This document shows positions 11,537 to 22,679 of a stretch of DNA of 64,000 nucleotides, in pieces. Under the pieces are notes generated by a model, which saw only the letters and a list, made by a program, of their open reading frames with translations, was not told where the DNA came from and made no database searches. How positions within the stretch are numbered: the first letter of the stretch is position 1; the number at the start of each line of letters is the position of its first letter. Position numbers and translations under genes: made by a program. This stretch comes from Armigeres subalbatus (taxonomy: Eukaryota > Arthropoda > Insecta > Diptera > Culicidae): contig NW_026942726.1 in NCBI RefSeq assembly GCF_024139115.2, positions 1 to 64,000 of the forward strand. Direction: 5' to 3'.

Positions 11537-11639
11537 TTAAATAATAATAAATAATACTTTTGAAAATAATGAACAGATCTTAATAATACACGCAGTCAAT
11601 AGCAATGTAGATAGACCCATTGAAGAAGATTAAGAAAAA

Positions 11640-12605
11640 GAAGGAGAATGGTCGTTTGACCGAAACCCATTCGGCCGAGAGCCATTTGGCCGAATGCTAC
11701 TAGACCGAAAGTTGTTTGTCCGAATATACTATTTGGCCGAACAGACCATTAGGCCGAAAGTCATTTGGCCGAAAGGGTCATTAGGCCGAAATGGTCGTTA
11801 GGCCGAAAGGGTCATTAGGCCGGAAGGGTCATCTGGCTGAAAGGGTCATTTGACCGAATGGGTCATATGGCCGAAAGGGTCATTTGACCGAAATGGTCAT
11901 TTGGCCGAAATAATCATTTGGCCGAAAGGGTTATTATGCGAAAGGGTCATTTGGCCGAATAGATCATTTGAAAAGTGCGAAATTAGGAGTATGAAGAGAG
12001 ACTTCTCAATTCTCATTCCTCATTTCTCAATTCTCACTGAAAAAATGAGAAGTGTGAAGTAGGTAGTGAGACGTCTCACCACTCACTTTGCGCTTCACAC
12101 TGTTTTGCAGCGAGAAGTGATAAATGAGGAGTGAGAAGTGAGACGTCTTCGTGCTTCTCACTTTTTACAGTGAGAAAAGAAAAATGAAAAGTGAAACATC
12201 TCACTTCTCACTCCTCGTTTATCACTTCTCACTGTAAATAGTGAGTGGTGCGAAGTGGGCAGTGAGATGTTTCACTACTCATTTCGCGCTTCTCACTTTT
12301 TACAGTAAGAAGAAAAAATGGAGAGTAAGAAGTAAGACATCTCTCTTCTTATTCCTAATTTCTCACTTTTCAAATTTCCTAATTTCCTAATTTCCTTTTC
12401 GGCCAAATGACCCTTTCGGTCAAACAACTCTTTCGGCCAAACGACCCTTTTGGTCAAATGACCCTTTCGGCCAAATGACCCTTTCGTACAAATGTCCCTT
12501 TAGGGCAAATGATCCTTTCGGCCAAACGACCCTTTCGACCAAATGATTTTTGGCCAGATGGGTTCCGGCCTAATGGATTGTTCGGCCAAACGATCCTTCC
12601 CCAAA
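11640..12605. mobile_element. Iteron-armed non-coding element around a palindrome array
   Basis: The left arm (about 11650-11970) repeats CATTTGGCCGAAAGGGT at about 17 bp. The right arm (about 12395-12600) carries the reverse complement, GGCCAAATGACCCTTTC. Between them lies the AGTGAGACGTCTCACT-type array. The outer ends, GGTCGTTTGACCGAAACCC and GATCGTTTGGCCGAAC read inward, match each other. I could not find a clean target duplication. The arm layout is like that of the Mutator-like element at 40754-44960, with GGCCGAA replacing GCCCGAA. Confidence 0.6.
12040..12365. repeat. Palindrome array (AGTGAGACGTCTCACT type)
   Basis: Copies of GTGAGACGTCTCAC alternate with CACTTCTCACTGTAAAAAGTGAG-like arms, so the array is a row of hairpin-forming units. 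A larger version is at 48710-49640. I see no coding potential. Confidence 0.75.
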
Positions 12606-12910
12606 ATGAATGTATCAGGACGGTGAATACTTCAAAAATAAAGTAACATTTATTTTGAAAAACTCAGTACAAATAGGTAATACAAAATGATACAAAATAT
12701 TATAATGTACAGCCATTGATTTCTTTGAAGCTCATTTTTGGAGTTATAATTTATGTGTGGTTAGCCGGCTTCAAACAAACAAAAACAAAATCGAAACATA
12801 GGTCATAAAACCACACTGTGGCGCGTTCAACTCTCCATCACTGCAGAGTTTTCTTCGTTGAACCGGCCATCGTCATCCCTTCTCGTTGAACTGTTTGCAA
12901 CAAGTTTGGG
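12605..12910. other. Possible 3' UTR of the minus-strand exon
   Basis: This lies downstream of the stop of the exon candidate at 12911-13092. A minus-strand AATAAA (12649-12654) sits about 260 bases past the stop and could be its polyadenylation signal. Nothing else is recognised. Confidence 0.3.
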
Positions 12911-13092
12911 TTATTTTCTGACAACAATCGTTCCATCGTTCAAATGGTACCTGATCTGAATACGAAAACGTCGGCTTGCAAATGAGCGGTCCTCAGCCAG
13001 AATGTAGGAACGGGTTGGAACGGGGTGGAACCGACCGTCGGACGTGATCCAAAATCGGAGAACCATGTTCGCCCTCTTGTTGGAACAACTCT
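12911..13092 (-). CDS. Candidate host 3'-terminal exon, function unknown
   Basis: On the minus strand a pyrimidine-rich stretch ending TTTTATGCAG precedes an open frame of about 60 codons, reading SCSNKRANMVLRFWITSDGR, then FHPVPTRSYILAEDRSFASR, and ending in DGTIVVRK and TAA at 12911-12913. Composition looks protein-like (aromatic and charged, no low complexity), and the GC content is higher than in the flanks. A polyadenylation signal lies about 260 bases downstream. I do not recognise the protein and find no upstream exon with confidence. It could equally be a chance frame or an old element fragment. Confidence 0.35.
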
Positions 13093-13094
13093 CT

Positions 13095-13998
13095 GCATAA
13101 AATAGGAGAGAAGACATTATAGCAGAACTTAGCTTGATATCAGGGTATGTGATATGAGATTTTCTTTGGGAAAAAAAACGAGATTTAGAATATTAGTCTA
13201 TAAGGCCCAGTATCCATTTCAGTCTTGTAATTATGATGAGATAAAGGAGGAAAGGGCCTCCAATATTAACTGTTTTCGCGGGTATTTTTACCTCAGCTGA
13301 GCTGACAATTATCAATCTGCGTTAGTTGAAGCCGTCCCGAATTTGTGAAAAATGCTTTCACTTAGTCAACCTTTGCATGTCGTATTTTAAATTTTATTCT
13401 CTTTTGAGTGAACAAGTTTTGAGCATCTTGTAGGTGGAAAAACATTAATTCACGACAAGGTAGAGTTGCATGAGATCTCCAACTCCCGTTTTTTTTTTTT
13501 TTTTCTGTAAGGCAACTTTCAATAAAATACGGTGCCTTTTCTGATCTTTCTTACTTCAACTACAAAATCGAAGGAATTACTTGTCACGCATCACCTCAAT
13601 TTTGAAAAGATGCAGCCAAAGAACGTGCTGGCCGTCGTCATTGTAGTTGTCGGCGGCAATGCGCGAATTTTAATTTCCTCTGTTGTTTCGAAGATGCGCT
13701 TTGCTTGTTAAGCTTTTATGTTGGAACAGTGTGGGACGACGGCGTGATCTCCAAGAGGTGGGGGGTGGGAGTTAATGGAACGAAGGACCGTTTGCTGCGT
13801 CGAATCATCCACCTTCGCAAGCTGCAAGTTGTTTTGCGATGGACATGTGTATGATGTGAGGTGCGGATGATGAATCACCCTCATGGAATGGGTTGGAATG
13901 TGAAAATTATATGAATTATTTGTTTGAAAAACTACACAGTCCTTTTCTCAAAACTTTGAATATTTTATCCAATGCTGTATACGCAATCGTAAAAATAT
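13095..13998. other. Unannotated sequence
   Basis: No gene or named repeat. A 17-19 base T run lies near 13490. The stretch would be intron if 12911-13092 is a true last exon. Confidence 0.45.
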
Positions 13999-14001
13999 TT
14001 A

Positions 14002-14237
14002 GGCTTTGGTCCGATTCGCGAATCAAAATAAAATTAAACTTAAAAAGACAGATTAATAATTTTCAAATAATCCTGTTCGCAGAGATTACTTTTGAGAGAT
14101 ATTTGATCATTTTTGATAGATGTTTTGATGGTTTTTCTGGATAGCACCAGCCATGCATATGACCGGGGGATTTCATAATTTCCGAACTGTCACTATTAAG
14201 TTTAATTCGATTTTAATTCACGAATCGGACCAAAGTC
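14002..14237. mobile_element. MITE, 236 bp, TTA-flanked
   Basis: GGCTTTGGTCCGATTCG at the left and its reverse complement at the right form TIRs of roughly 40 bp that continue as AAAATAAAATTAAACTTAA with few mismatches. TTA stands on both sides (13999-14001 and 14238-14240). A 3-bp TWA duplication fits PIF/Harbinger mobilisation, by inference. There is no coding sequence. Confidence 0.7.
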
Positions 14238-14240
14238 TTA

Positions 14241-15217
14241 GCATGTGTAGTTACGAACATTTTCTTAATCGGAGCAGAATATATTTCCAAGTGCAGGAGA
14301 TGAACCGGCCAAGGGCCGAAAGTCTCGTTAACAAAGACAATGATAATAATTTTCAAGAAAAAATCACGCTTTTGAAGGAAACTCACCTTATCTAACTTTT
14401 GCCGAGTACATCTGTGGAGTTAAGAGAAGCAGATCTTGAAAATATGAAGCGGACAGCTATAGGGTGATAAATCAGACACGAATTGAGGATCGTTCAAAAT
14501 GCGTGCACTAATAAAGTTTCCCGACACGTTTTCAATGCATTTTTGAACAGGGATTCGAAGTTTTGTACGTGAACTTATAATATGGAAAATTTCATTTTCA
14601 ATATAAATATCCAGAACATAATTTCTAAAACATTTTTGAAGTATCTTCAAATAAATGAATAAATCCTGTGATGATCCCGTCACGTTGCGTTCAGGTCTTT
14701 GCCTCATCCAGTTGATACGTGTGGGGTCAGCCGGTCAACGAAGACAGTATGGACGCCGCACTGACCGACGACGGACGTGACTCAACTCCAACAGTCAGAA
14801 ACGAGAAGCACAGCCTGCGTGGCGGTTTCGTCTTTTGATATAAGAGTGCGTTATTTTGGTCATTATAATTTCAAAGTAATTCAGAAACAGAATCCGGGAT
14901 CAAGCTTCGTGCGTGAGTAGAATCCCTAATGAGGAGGATGATATTGGTAACTGCGCAAAAGATTTGGACATTCGATAGGACATTTGTTATTGATGATACT
15001 TAAATTTCACTTCATAAGTTGAGTCACAGTCAGAATAATTTTATAATATAATTAAGGTAGATAAATGTCGCTTGTTGGTATATTTTCTGGCAACTCCGTG
15101 AGACATTTGCATAAGCAATATATTTCCCTCATCAAGAATTCATTATTGATTTAAATGTCACTCTGCCTTAAGGCTTTATAATGATTTCATTACCCTACTT
15201 AGACTCTCTTTTCTGAC
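14241..15217. other. Unannotated sequence with a weak promoter-like stretch
   Basis: No gene is supported. Around 14740-14920 the DNA is GC-richer, with GATATAAGAG (TATA-like) near 14837 and a GTGAGTAG donor-like site near 14911. This is too little to call a promoter or exon. Confidence 0.3.
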
Positions 15218-15220
15218 TAA

Positions 15221-15385
15221 GGGGTCGTACACATATTACGTAAGCACTTTTTCTGGGTTTTTCGATCCCCCCTCCCCCCTTGTAAGATTTTTTTCATACA
15301 AATGATTTTTTATTTATATGGAGCGTAAGATATTGACCGACCCCCCCTCCCCCCATAAGTACTTACGTAATATGTGTACGGCCCC
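15221..15385. mobile_element. Palindromic MITE, 165 bp, TAA-flanked
   Basis: GGGGTCGTACACATATTACG and the inverse CGTAATATGTGTACGGCCCC form the ends, with CCCCCCTCCCCCC inside each half. TAA flanks both sides (15218-15220 and 15386-15388), which fits a PIF/Harbinger-type 3-bp duplication. Confidence 0.75.
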
Positions 15386-15496
15386 TAACTTAGTTAAATA
15401 GTTCTGTGGTTTCAATAATCAAATTTTACGCGTATTCTGTATCGTATTACGCTCAAAGCCACAAACAAGTGAAAATCAAAAGAAAACATTATTTGC

Positions 15497-15635
15497 ATGC
15501 AATCAGCCTCAATAACGCAACGGCAGCATCCCAGAAGTCCGACTTTAATGCCTTCTTGGCACGAACGCCGTCGCGTCATCTTAGCTGCAGCGGTTCGTCG
15601 TCCCAGTTCCAGTTCCACCAGCCAGCAGCAGCCAG
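15497..15635 (+). other. Possible host 5' exon ending at a strong splice donor
   Basis: A GC-richer stretch rich in CAG and TCC ends at CAG|GTGAGC (15635|15636), a strong splice donor. An ATG at 15497 opens a short frame through it, but a second frame is also open, so coding cannot be decided. It could be a 5' UTR exon of a host gene. No partner exon was found. Confidence 0.2.
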
Positions 15636-15639
15636 GTGA

Positions 15640-16370
15640 GCCGGTAGGCCGTTCGATTTTTCACTCACTCAACCATCATCCACCGTTGTTTGTTACTCGT
15701 TCGCCACACGAGTCTGGCCGACGATCGGCTTCTGGTGTTAAGTGTGTTCCCGGCTGATGGGACCGTCCTTCGGGGGCCCCGGAGCGATCGATGAAGCTGC
15801 TGATGCTGATGGAGGAGATCTTGCCCGATTCTGTGAGGCCGGTGTTGTATATGTACATAGATGGTCATTAGGAAGCAAGGTATAATTTATATGGCTACCG
15901 AAGAGATCTGATCGCAAAACCGATTCTCTAAGGATTTGTTTATTTATTTTTATATGCGTCCACTTGAATGTTTAGCACAAATGTTTAGTGCTGTCATCTG
16001 ATTGCTCAGTGGAAAGTTTAGAGGACGGAAGCCAAAATTCATAACAGACACTGGCGGTAATGGTGGAGCACCAGCATTTTTGGCGTAATAGGTTCATTTA
16101 CGATTTGGCGTCAGTAGTAAGAAGTACAATTGGAGGCGTAAATCAATTAAAAAATGTCAAGCAGTTGCAAGTCAAGTTAAATGTCAAGAAATGTTAGTGC
16201 GTTTTATCGCAATTGAAAAGGTCACTAAGATTCCTGCGTGATAATGGATAGTAGAAGCATAAATACTGGAACGCTAGTGGCGCTGTAGCTATTGAAATTA
16301 TTTTGCCAAATTATGCTGCAACAAGTTTAAATTGGCCATAATTTATGCATTATCATTATCTTCAAGAGTA
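15640..16370. other. Unannotated sequence
   Basis: No gene or repeat I can name. The sequence becomes AT-rich after about 15900. Confidence 0.45.
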
Positions 16371-17620
16371 TCTTTGTACAGTCCTTCTAGAACTCTTTCG
16401 AAAATTCATCTATGAATTTCCCCAGAAAATCCTCCGAAAATAGCTTTGGAAGAAAGAGATTCCAAGAAAATTTCTAAAGTTTCTTCGGAAAATACTTTAC
16501 GAAATCTTTTAGGAATTTCTTCAGAAATTCTTTTGGTCACTCCAATGGATCCTTCCTTCAATGGATGAATCCTTCAGATATTCCGTTATGAATATCTACA
16601 ACAATTGCTTCAGGAATACCTTCGAAAAATGCCTTAGGAGAAATCCTTCGTAAATTTTTTTAGCAATATCTTTGGAAGTTCCTTTTGGAATTTGTTCGGA
16701 AATTGATTTAGGCATTTCTTAGGGATATGTTTCAGGAAATCCTTCATAAATGCTTTTGAGAAGTCTAACAGGAATAACTAAGAAATTTACGATAAAAATC
16801 TCTTCAAAGACCTTTGTAATTTTCTCAAGAAATTCCTTAGAAACTTTCTCCAAGAAATCCTTCGCAAATCCCTTTAGTGAAGCCACACGGAATACCTTCC
16901 GAAATTCCTGCAGTAATTATTCCGGAAACTTTGTAAGATGATTTTTCAGGAAATTTATTGAAAAATGAAATAGGAAATACTAAAGGATTTTTCGGAAGAG
17001 TTTCTAAAGGAAATTTCGAAGGAATTTCCAGATGAAATTTCCGAAAGAACTCTTATAGCAATTTCCGAATTATTCTTAAAAAAGCTTCTGAATGAATTTT
17101 TGAAGTGATTTCCGAAAATGTTTCAAAGGAATATTCAATGGTTTGAGAGTAAATAAATTTCTGGAGAAATGTCCGAAAGAATTCCTAAAAAAATCGAGAA
17201 AAAATCCTGGATGATGTTCTATTGAAATTACGAAGCGATTTCTTAAGGAATTATTGGAATTACTTCAAGAGCAAGAAGAGAAGCTCTCAGACGATTTTTT
17301 TAAATGTTTCCCTATAGAAATGTTTGAAGGAATAACTTGACGCATTTCTAAACCAAATTCTAGATCTTCTAAGTGGTTTCCTGATACTTTGCCAAAAGAA
17401 TCCCTGAAATAAACTTCGAAGGAATTCTTAGAGAAATGTACAGAGAAATTTAAGAATTTCAGAAATTACTTCAGGATATTTTAAAGAAATTCGTTCGGAA
17501 ATTCCTGAAAGGAATTCTTGCGGAATAACGGAACCCGCAGGAATGGAACACATGGAAGAATATCTGAACTTCTGACAATTTTCCGATTAAAATTATTTAC
17601 GGAGGATTTATGAAGAAATT
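16370..17620. repeat. Degenerate AATTCCTTCGGA-type repeat field with inverted halves
   Basis: The left half (about 16380-16950) repeats words like TTCGGAAATTCCTT. The right half (about 16950-17550) repeats the reverse sense, AAGGAATTTCCGAAG. Units are highly diverged with no fixed period. The whole resembles an old foldback or satellite. Confidence 0.55.
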
Positions 17621-17744
17621 TTTTGGGGAATTTAGTAATGAATCACTCAACCTTTTTCTTTGCTCGTTTGCATTAACTGAGGTATCCCCTATTTTTTGCT
17701 GTAAACAAAAATAAGTTTAACTCACAAGATATATGAAAAATGGA

Positions 17745-19073
17745 GCTCTTTAAAGGAGGCTTCCGGGCCTCTTGAAAGGGGGCTTTCGGACCTCTTGAAA
17801 GGAGGCTTCCGGGCCTCTTGAAAGGAGGCTTCCGGGCCTCTTGAAAGGAGGCTTTCGGACCTCTTGAAAGGAGGCTTTCGAACCTCTTGAAAGGAGAAAT
17901 GGGCCTCTTGAAAGGAGGCTTCCGGGCCTCTTGAAAGGAGGCTTTCGGGCCTCTTGAAAGGAGGCTTCCGGGCCTCTTGAAAGGAGGCTTTCGGACCTCT
18001 TGAAAGGAGGCTTTCGGACCTATTGAAAGGAGGCTTGCGGACCTCTTGAAAGGATGCTTCCGAGCCTCTTGAAATGAGGCTTCCCGGCCTCTTGAAAGGA
18101 GGTTTCTGAGCATCGTAAAAAATGCTTCCGGGCCTCTTGAAAGGAGGCTTGTGGACCTCTTGAAAGGAGGCTTTCGAACCTCTTGAAAGGAGGCTTGCGG
18201 ACCTCTTGAAAGGATGCCTCTTGAAAGGAGGCTTTCGGACCTCTTGAAAGGAGGCTTGCGGACCTCTTGAAAAGAGGCTTGCGGACCTCTTGAAAGGATG
18301 CTTCCCAGCCTCTTGAAATGAGGCTTCCCGGCCACTTGAAAGGAGGTTTCTGAGCATCGTAAAAAATGCTTCCGGGCCTCTTGAAAGGAGGCTTCCGAGC
18401 CTCTTGAAAGGAAGCTTCCGAGCCTCTTGAAAGGAGGCTTCCGAGCCTCTTGAAAGGAGGCTTCCGAGCCTCTTGAAAGGAGGCTTCTGAGCCTCTTGAA
18501 AGGAGGCTCTGAGCCTCTTGAAAGGAGGCTTCAAGCTTCTTGAAAGGAGGCTTCTGAGCCTCTTGAAAGGAGGATTCTGAGCCTCTATAAAGGAGGCTTC
18601 TGAGCCTCTATAAAGGAGGCTCTGAGGCCTCTTGAAAGGAGGCTTCGGGCCTCTTGAAAGAAGGCTTCCGGGCCTCTTGAAAGGAGGCTTCTGAGCCTCT
18701 TGAAAGGAGGCCTGAGCCTCTTGAAAGGAGGCTTCCTGAGCCTCTTGAAAGGAGGCTCTGAGCCTCTTGAAAGGAGGCTCTGAGCCTCTTGAAAGGAGGC
18801 TTCTGAGGCCTCTTGAAAGGAGGCTTCTGAGCCTCTTGAAAGGAGGCTTCTGAGCCTCTTGAAAGGAGGCTTCTGAGCCTCTTGAAAGGAGGCTCTGAGC
18901 CTCTTGAAAGGAGGCCTGAGCCTCTTGAAAGGAGGCTTCTGAGCCTCTTGAAAGGAGGCCTGAGCCTCTTGAAAGGAGGCTTCCGAGCCTCTTGAAAGGA
19001 GGCTTCCGAGCCTCTTGAAAGGAGGCTTCCGAGCCTCTTGAAAGGAGGCTTCCGAGCCTCTTGAAAGGAGGCT
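17745..19073. repeat. 23-bp minisatellite, about 1.33 kb
   Basis: The unit is GAGCCTCTTGAAAGGAGGCTTCC with 21-, 22- and 24-bp variants, in some 55-60 copies. A higher-order block with GAGCATCGTAAAAAATGCTT recurs at about 18110 and 18357. Because 23 is not a multiple of three and the unit lacks minus-strand stops, all three minus frames are open, giving a 451-codon frame (17722-19077) with a 23-residue period. I regard the frames as a by-product of the repeat. Confidence 0.9.
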
Positions 19074-19363
19074 TCATAGACGCTAATAATGTTGTAGCCA
19101 GTACTGGAAAAGGTCCTGATCGTCATAAGACAGAAAGCCAAGCGCCTTCTTCTATTTCAGACGACCAAATGAAAGAGTCATTGGTTCTTTGATCAATTTC
19201 GCATGGAAGGCAGTCATGAAAGGATATTGTGCTTTATTTTGAAGTTAAAATTTTCAAATTATTTTAATAGATATTTGTGAAGAATAGTGATGTTTTGCAT
19301 ATTCATTCGAAAGAATTCCAAGCTCTCTTTCATTCGAATTTAAGTTATCGCTCCTTGGAATCA
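19074..19363. other. Unannotated sequence
   Basis: A short spacer between the minisatellite and the TA-flanked composite element. I see nothing in it. Confidence 0.5.
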
Positions 19364-20106
19364 TACCCGAGCAAAGGCAAATAACTGAAATGATATCAAA
19401 CTGATAACACGATTAGTTATCCTTATTATCATCTTGATATTTAGTTATCATCACTGATAACTGAATAATAACACAATTTAATATCAATACAAATTTGGTA
19501 TTTTCTTCTAAATTTCACGTCGTTCAGATATCAGGCTCGCCTTTTTTTCGACGCAATTAAAAATAAGCGCCAAATAGTCGCCTAATAAAAACATACCTGT
19601 AGCAAAAAAGCTACCTACTTTGATAATTTTGACAATTTTACCGCCACGTGGTGGTTTGTAGCGATGAATGCTTTGATAGCACGTGCTGCGGATAAATTTT
19701 CCAGATCTGCAGAAGCTTTGAAAAATGATCACGAAAGTTGTCATTTCGTTCCAAGGCATTATATTAACTTCTGCTAAATGCACCCGACCTATGCTATGAA
19801 TATGTGTGACAAGAACTGTTTTCAAACACTAAACTGAAATTTTCGTCTAAGCAGACGGTGATTTTCTCCGTTACCCGTTACGATTTGTTTATTTCTTTGT
19901 CAACAAAGCAATTTGCACAAAAATTGAAATTTTCTTATTTGTTTTATACTACGCTTATTAACTTTACCTTCATTTCAGGTGTCGTTGAATAATAAAACAT
20001 GTATCTGAGCACCAAGCGTTGTAGTAGTACTTAAAATGGCCTTGCAGCTCCCGGAAAATATGATCCAAGGGCATGTGTTCATTCAGGAACGGAGAATAGT
20101 CTTGAC

Positions 20107-20359
20107 CTGGGAGGGAGAAACAGATTAAAAAAATGTGTGTGTCAAACCGAACCGAAATCTAGCAGTCACGACCTGTCAGTGCGAGCCGAGAACAAAACTC
20201 TCGTCAAGAAAATTTTGTAAGGCAATTTAACAACAATAACAAACCAAATTTAGTCATTATGGTTGGCGCCTCCGTTGATTGTGTTTTCTTGTTGAAAATT
20301 TACTTGTTGCTCGACAACAGTATTTATTTATTTGATTTGAGCTCTCTACTCCCTCCCAG
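20107..20359. mobile_element. hAT-like MITE, 253 bp, 8-bp target duplication
   Basis: CTGGGAGGGAG and CTCCCTCCCAG form the termini. GTCTTGAC stands on both sides (20099-20106 and 20360-20367). An 8-bp duplication with short TIRs points to a hAT-type mobiliser. There is no ORF. Confidence 0.75.
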
Positions 20360-20698
20360 GTCTTGACTAATCGCAATATAATTCGTCTTGAGATTCACAG
20401 GGTTTATGTATGGAGAAGTGGAAAATTTAAAAGGAAGTGTCGGATAATCAAGAAATTTCAACGATGTAGTGTGTTGTGGAGAAAACAATCAATATTGACA
20501 ATTTAAACCTAGGTTTGAAGGCACAATATAAACCGGGACAAGACCATCTGGAGTCAAACCTCCAATAGTCGACGTTGAAAGTACGGTCGATTCATGGGAA
20601 TATCGAGTTGTGAAATAGAAAATCTTTTGGAAGCTGTTTGAATGGATCATCACAGAGTAGCCCTATATTTTTTAACTAGTCGGCAGTGTTTATATATG

Positions 20699-21320
20699 CT
20701 TGAGCTTGAGCTTGAGCTTGATTGACTGCTCGTAGTTGCTACTCCATTATGACCAGATCAGCTGTTCTTGCATTAGGGAACCAACAAATGTTTGCTTGGG
20801 ACTAGCACACATCTTCAATGTACAAGTACTGGTGATCTCATTTGTTAGGTCATACTGCCGCCTGCCACGTCAGAATGCAAGTCAATGTAAGGAAGGGGAG
20901 GAAATGATGATGCAATCACTCGCCCACTGCAAGCCGAATATACCTCTGCACTTGCCACGAGTTCATGCGGAATTTGTTGGAATTTCTGGGTTAGGTTGGA
21001 GAGGCAGAGGTCCGTCTTGGTTAACGAGCTGCCAATGTGATAGATAGGAGAAGGTAACTGATGGAATTTCTAATTGGATGTAGGAAACGAGCTCCATAGT
21101 TCATTTCCAATTCTAGCAGATTACTGATAGAATACTCAAGTTGAAGGTATAGGAATAGTAATGGAAACGGTATGGAAGTCCATTTCCAGTTCTAGCGATT
21201 GCTAGAACATGAGAAATAAAGAGAAAGATACAAAGTAGGAGAATGGAACGGACCTGGGATTGAACCCACGACCTCCTGCGTATGAGGCAGAAGCAGTAGC
21301 CATATGACTACCAAGCCCGC
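20699..21320 (-). mobile_element. tRNA-derived SINE, 622 bp, with perfect 19-bp target duplication
   Basis: On the minus strand the element starts with GCGGGCTTGGTAGTCATATG (A-box-like) and carries GTGGGTTCAATCCCAGG (B box GGTTCAATCC) about 45 bases on. It ends in a (CAAGCT)n-type tail, seen on the plus strand as GCTTGAGCTTGAGCTTGAGC. TCGGCAGTGTTTATATATG flanks it exactly at 20680-20698 and 21321-21339. RNA polymerase III would start at the tRNA-like head. It is longer than most SINEs, so the body may hold a further insertion. Confidence 0.8.
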
Positions 21321-22050
21321 TCGGCAGTGTTTATATATGTATACGAAAACATGAAACGTTCCACTGTGAAATACAAGGTTGTGGTTTAGTTTGAATAAAA
21401 CCTATTACCAGCATGGCGCTTCTAGCAACCTAATGATTGACAATAAGAGAGAGAAACTGACCTTGACCTAAGCCTATTATTTAATCGGTCACAACTGAAA
21501 AAAAATGTATTCAATGAAAGGATGATAAAGTTATTCTGCTTTGCACCCTGCACGTGTCCAGCCTTGGTCATGACATCATGATTTGATTACAAATAGTCTT
21601 CATTAAATGCAAGAATGTAGAAAGCGTAGTGCTATTCTCTTCTGCTCCTCAAGAAAGCGCAATTGGGTGAGTGCCTAGAGATAACGCCGTACAATTACTC
21701 GATTCGAGTTCGATTTGAAGTGAATGCCAACATTTTTTTTTCAATGCGTAACGAAGTCGGCAAAGAAGATTTAACTATTTTGATCGATAAAACAGTGATG
21801 GCTGATAACTAAATAATAGCTAAATCAGTTATTTGAGAAAATAACATGTATAACAAAATGTGTTATCAATTTGGGATCAGTAATAACCTAATTTGTTTTC
21901 ATGTAGTTATTTCAGGAACAAAATTCTGGTATCATTTTTGTTATGTTGGCTCTTAATTCAGCCAAAATGGTAACAAGTTCAGTTATCAATATGCTCGATA
22001 ACCGGATAATAGAATTTGTTATTAATTAATTATTCATTTTTTCTCGGGTA

Positions 22051-22650
22051 GAGTTTGCCGAAGTTTTCACGAATCTCAAAAAGCCTAGTATGATTATTTG
22101 AAATTAAAAATGTTCGTGAAACAGCAACAAAACTCATTTACTTATCGGACTTCATTCCACAAAATCTCAGAAACAGTATTGTTTTAGACATTTATTATTT
22201 ATTCAATCGGCATGAAAAAAAACTGTTCCTAATCTTCGTCTTAAGCATTTTTATCGCATGATATAACAAATGTTCGAAGTTAAAAAACATTATAAAATAG
22301 ATTCTTCTTGCTGTAGTGTCCCAAGAACAGAGGTGTTTAATAGAATTCTCTGCAGCTACGCTTATACCAAAGACCCTAGATATGTGCAGCACTTATTCAA
22401 TGTAGTAAAAATTCTAGGGGCGCTAGCATAGTTCTAGATGGGGCCAAAGCCTTCCCTAGCCCCCCTGTAGTTACGCCAATGGGTTTGGTCTAAATTGGTC
22501 ATCTGACTAAACAGATATATCACTTTTACTCAATGTGTTGTACTCTTCACAAGTAGTACAGGTCCTGGAAGGTATGAATTTTCACTTCTGTGAGATCTCA
22601 GTATCTCGTTCCCGATCTTTCATAGTAATTTTTATTATTTTTTATTAATC
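22051..22650. other. Unannotated sequence
   Basis: No gene or repeat recognised. Confidence 0.45.
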
Positions 22651-22679
22651 TTTCAAGAATCCAGAATATTGAACGTTTC

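Larger units (their letters stand above)
8434..11553 (+). mobile_element. RTE-like non-LTR retrotransposon, near full length (copy 1)
   Basis: The element runs from GTCCTGGTGTTAGG to a short (AAT)n-type tail and is flanked by ATACTTTTGAAA at 8422-8433 and 11554-11565. It has one endonuclease-RT coding region, no RNase H, and a simple-repeat tail in place of poly(A). These features together suggest the RTE clade (JAM1-like in mosquitoes); this is inference. An inverted second copy with the same 5' start lies at about 32690-35796. At least four frame breaks make it inactive. Confidence 0.85.
19366..22048. mobile_element. Candidate TA-flanked element with CCCGAG ends, hosting two other insertions
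   Basis: CCCGAGCAAA at the left and TTTTTTCTCGGG at the right are inverted and flanked by TA (19364-19365 and 22049-22050). Both end regions are rich in words such as AGTTATC, GATAACTGAATAATA and GTTATCAAT, in opposite sense, which supports them belonging together. Removing the MITE (20107-20359) and the SINE (20699-21320) leaves about 1.8 kb with no recognisable transposase. The ends are short, so the pairing is tentative. Confidence 0.5.

Noticed and set aside
17740..19073. CRISPR-like array
   Set aside because: Adjacent direct repeats without unique spacers, in a eukaryotic repeat setting.
17722..19077. 451-codon minus-strand frame as a real repeat protein
   Set aside because: All three minus frames are open because of the 23-bp unit. 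There is no promoter, no non-repeat domain, and variant unit lengths shift the frame freely.
21240..21320. Functional tRNA gene on the minus strand
   Set aside because: A and B boxes are present, but the acceptor stem does not pair and the unit lies at the head of a SINE with a target duplication.
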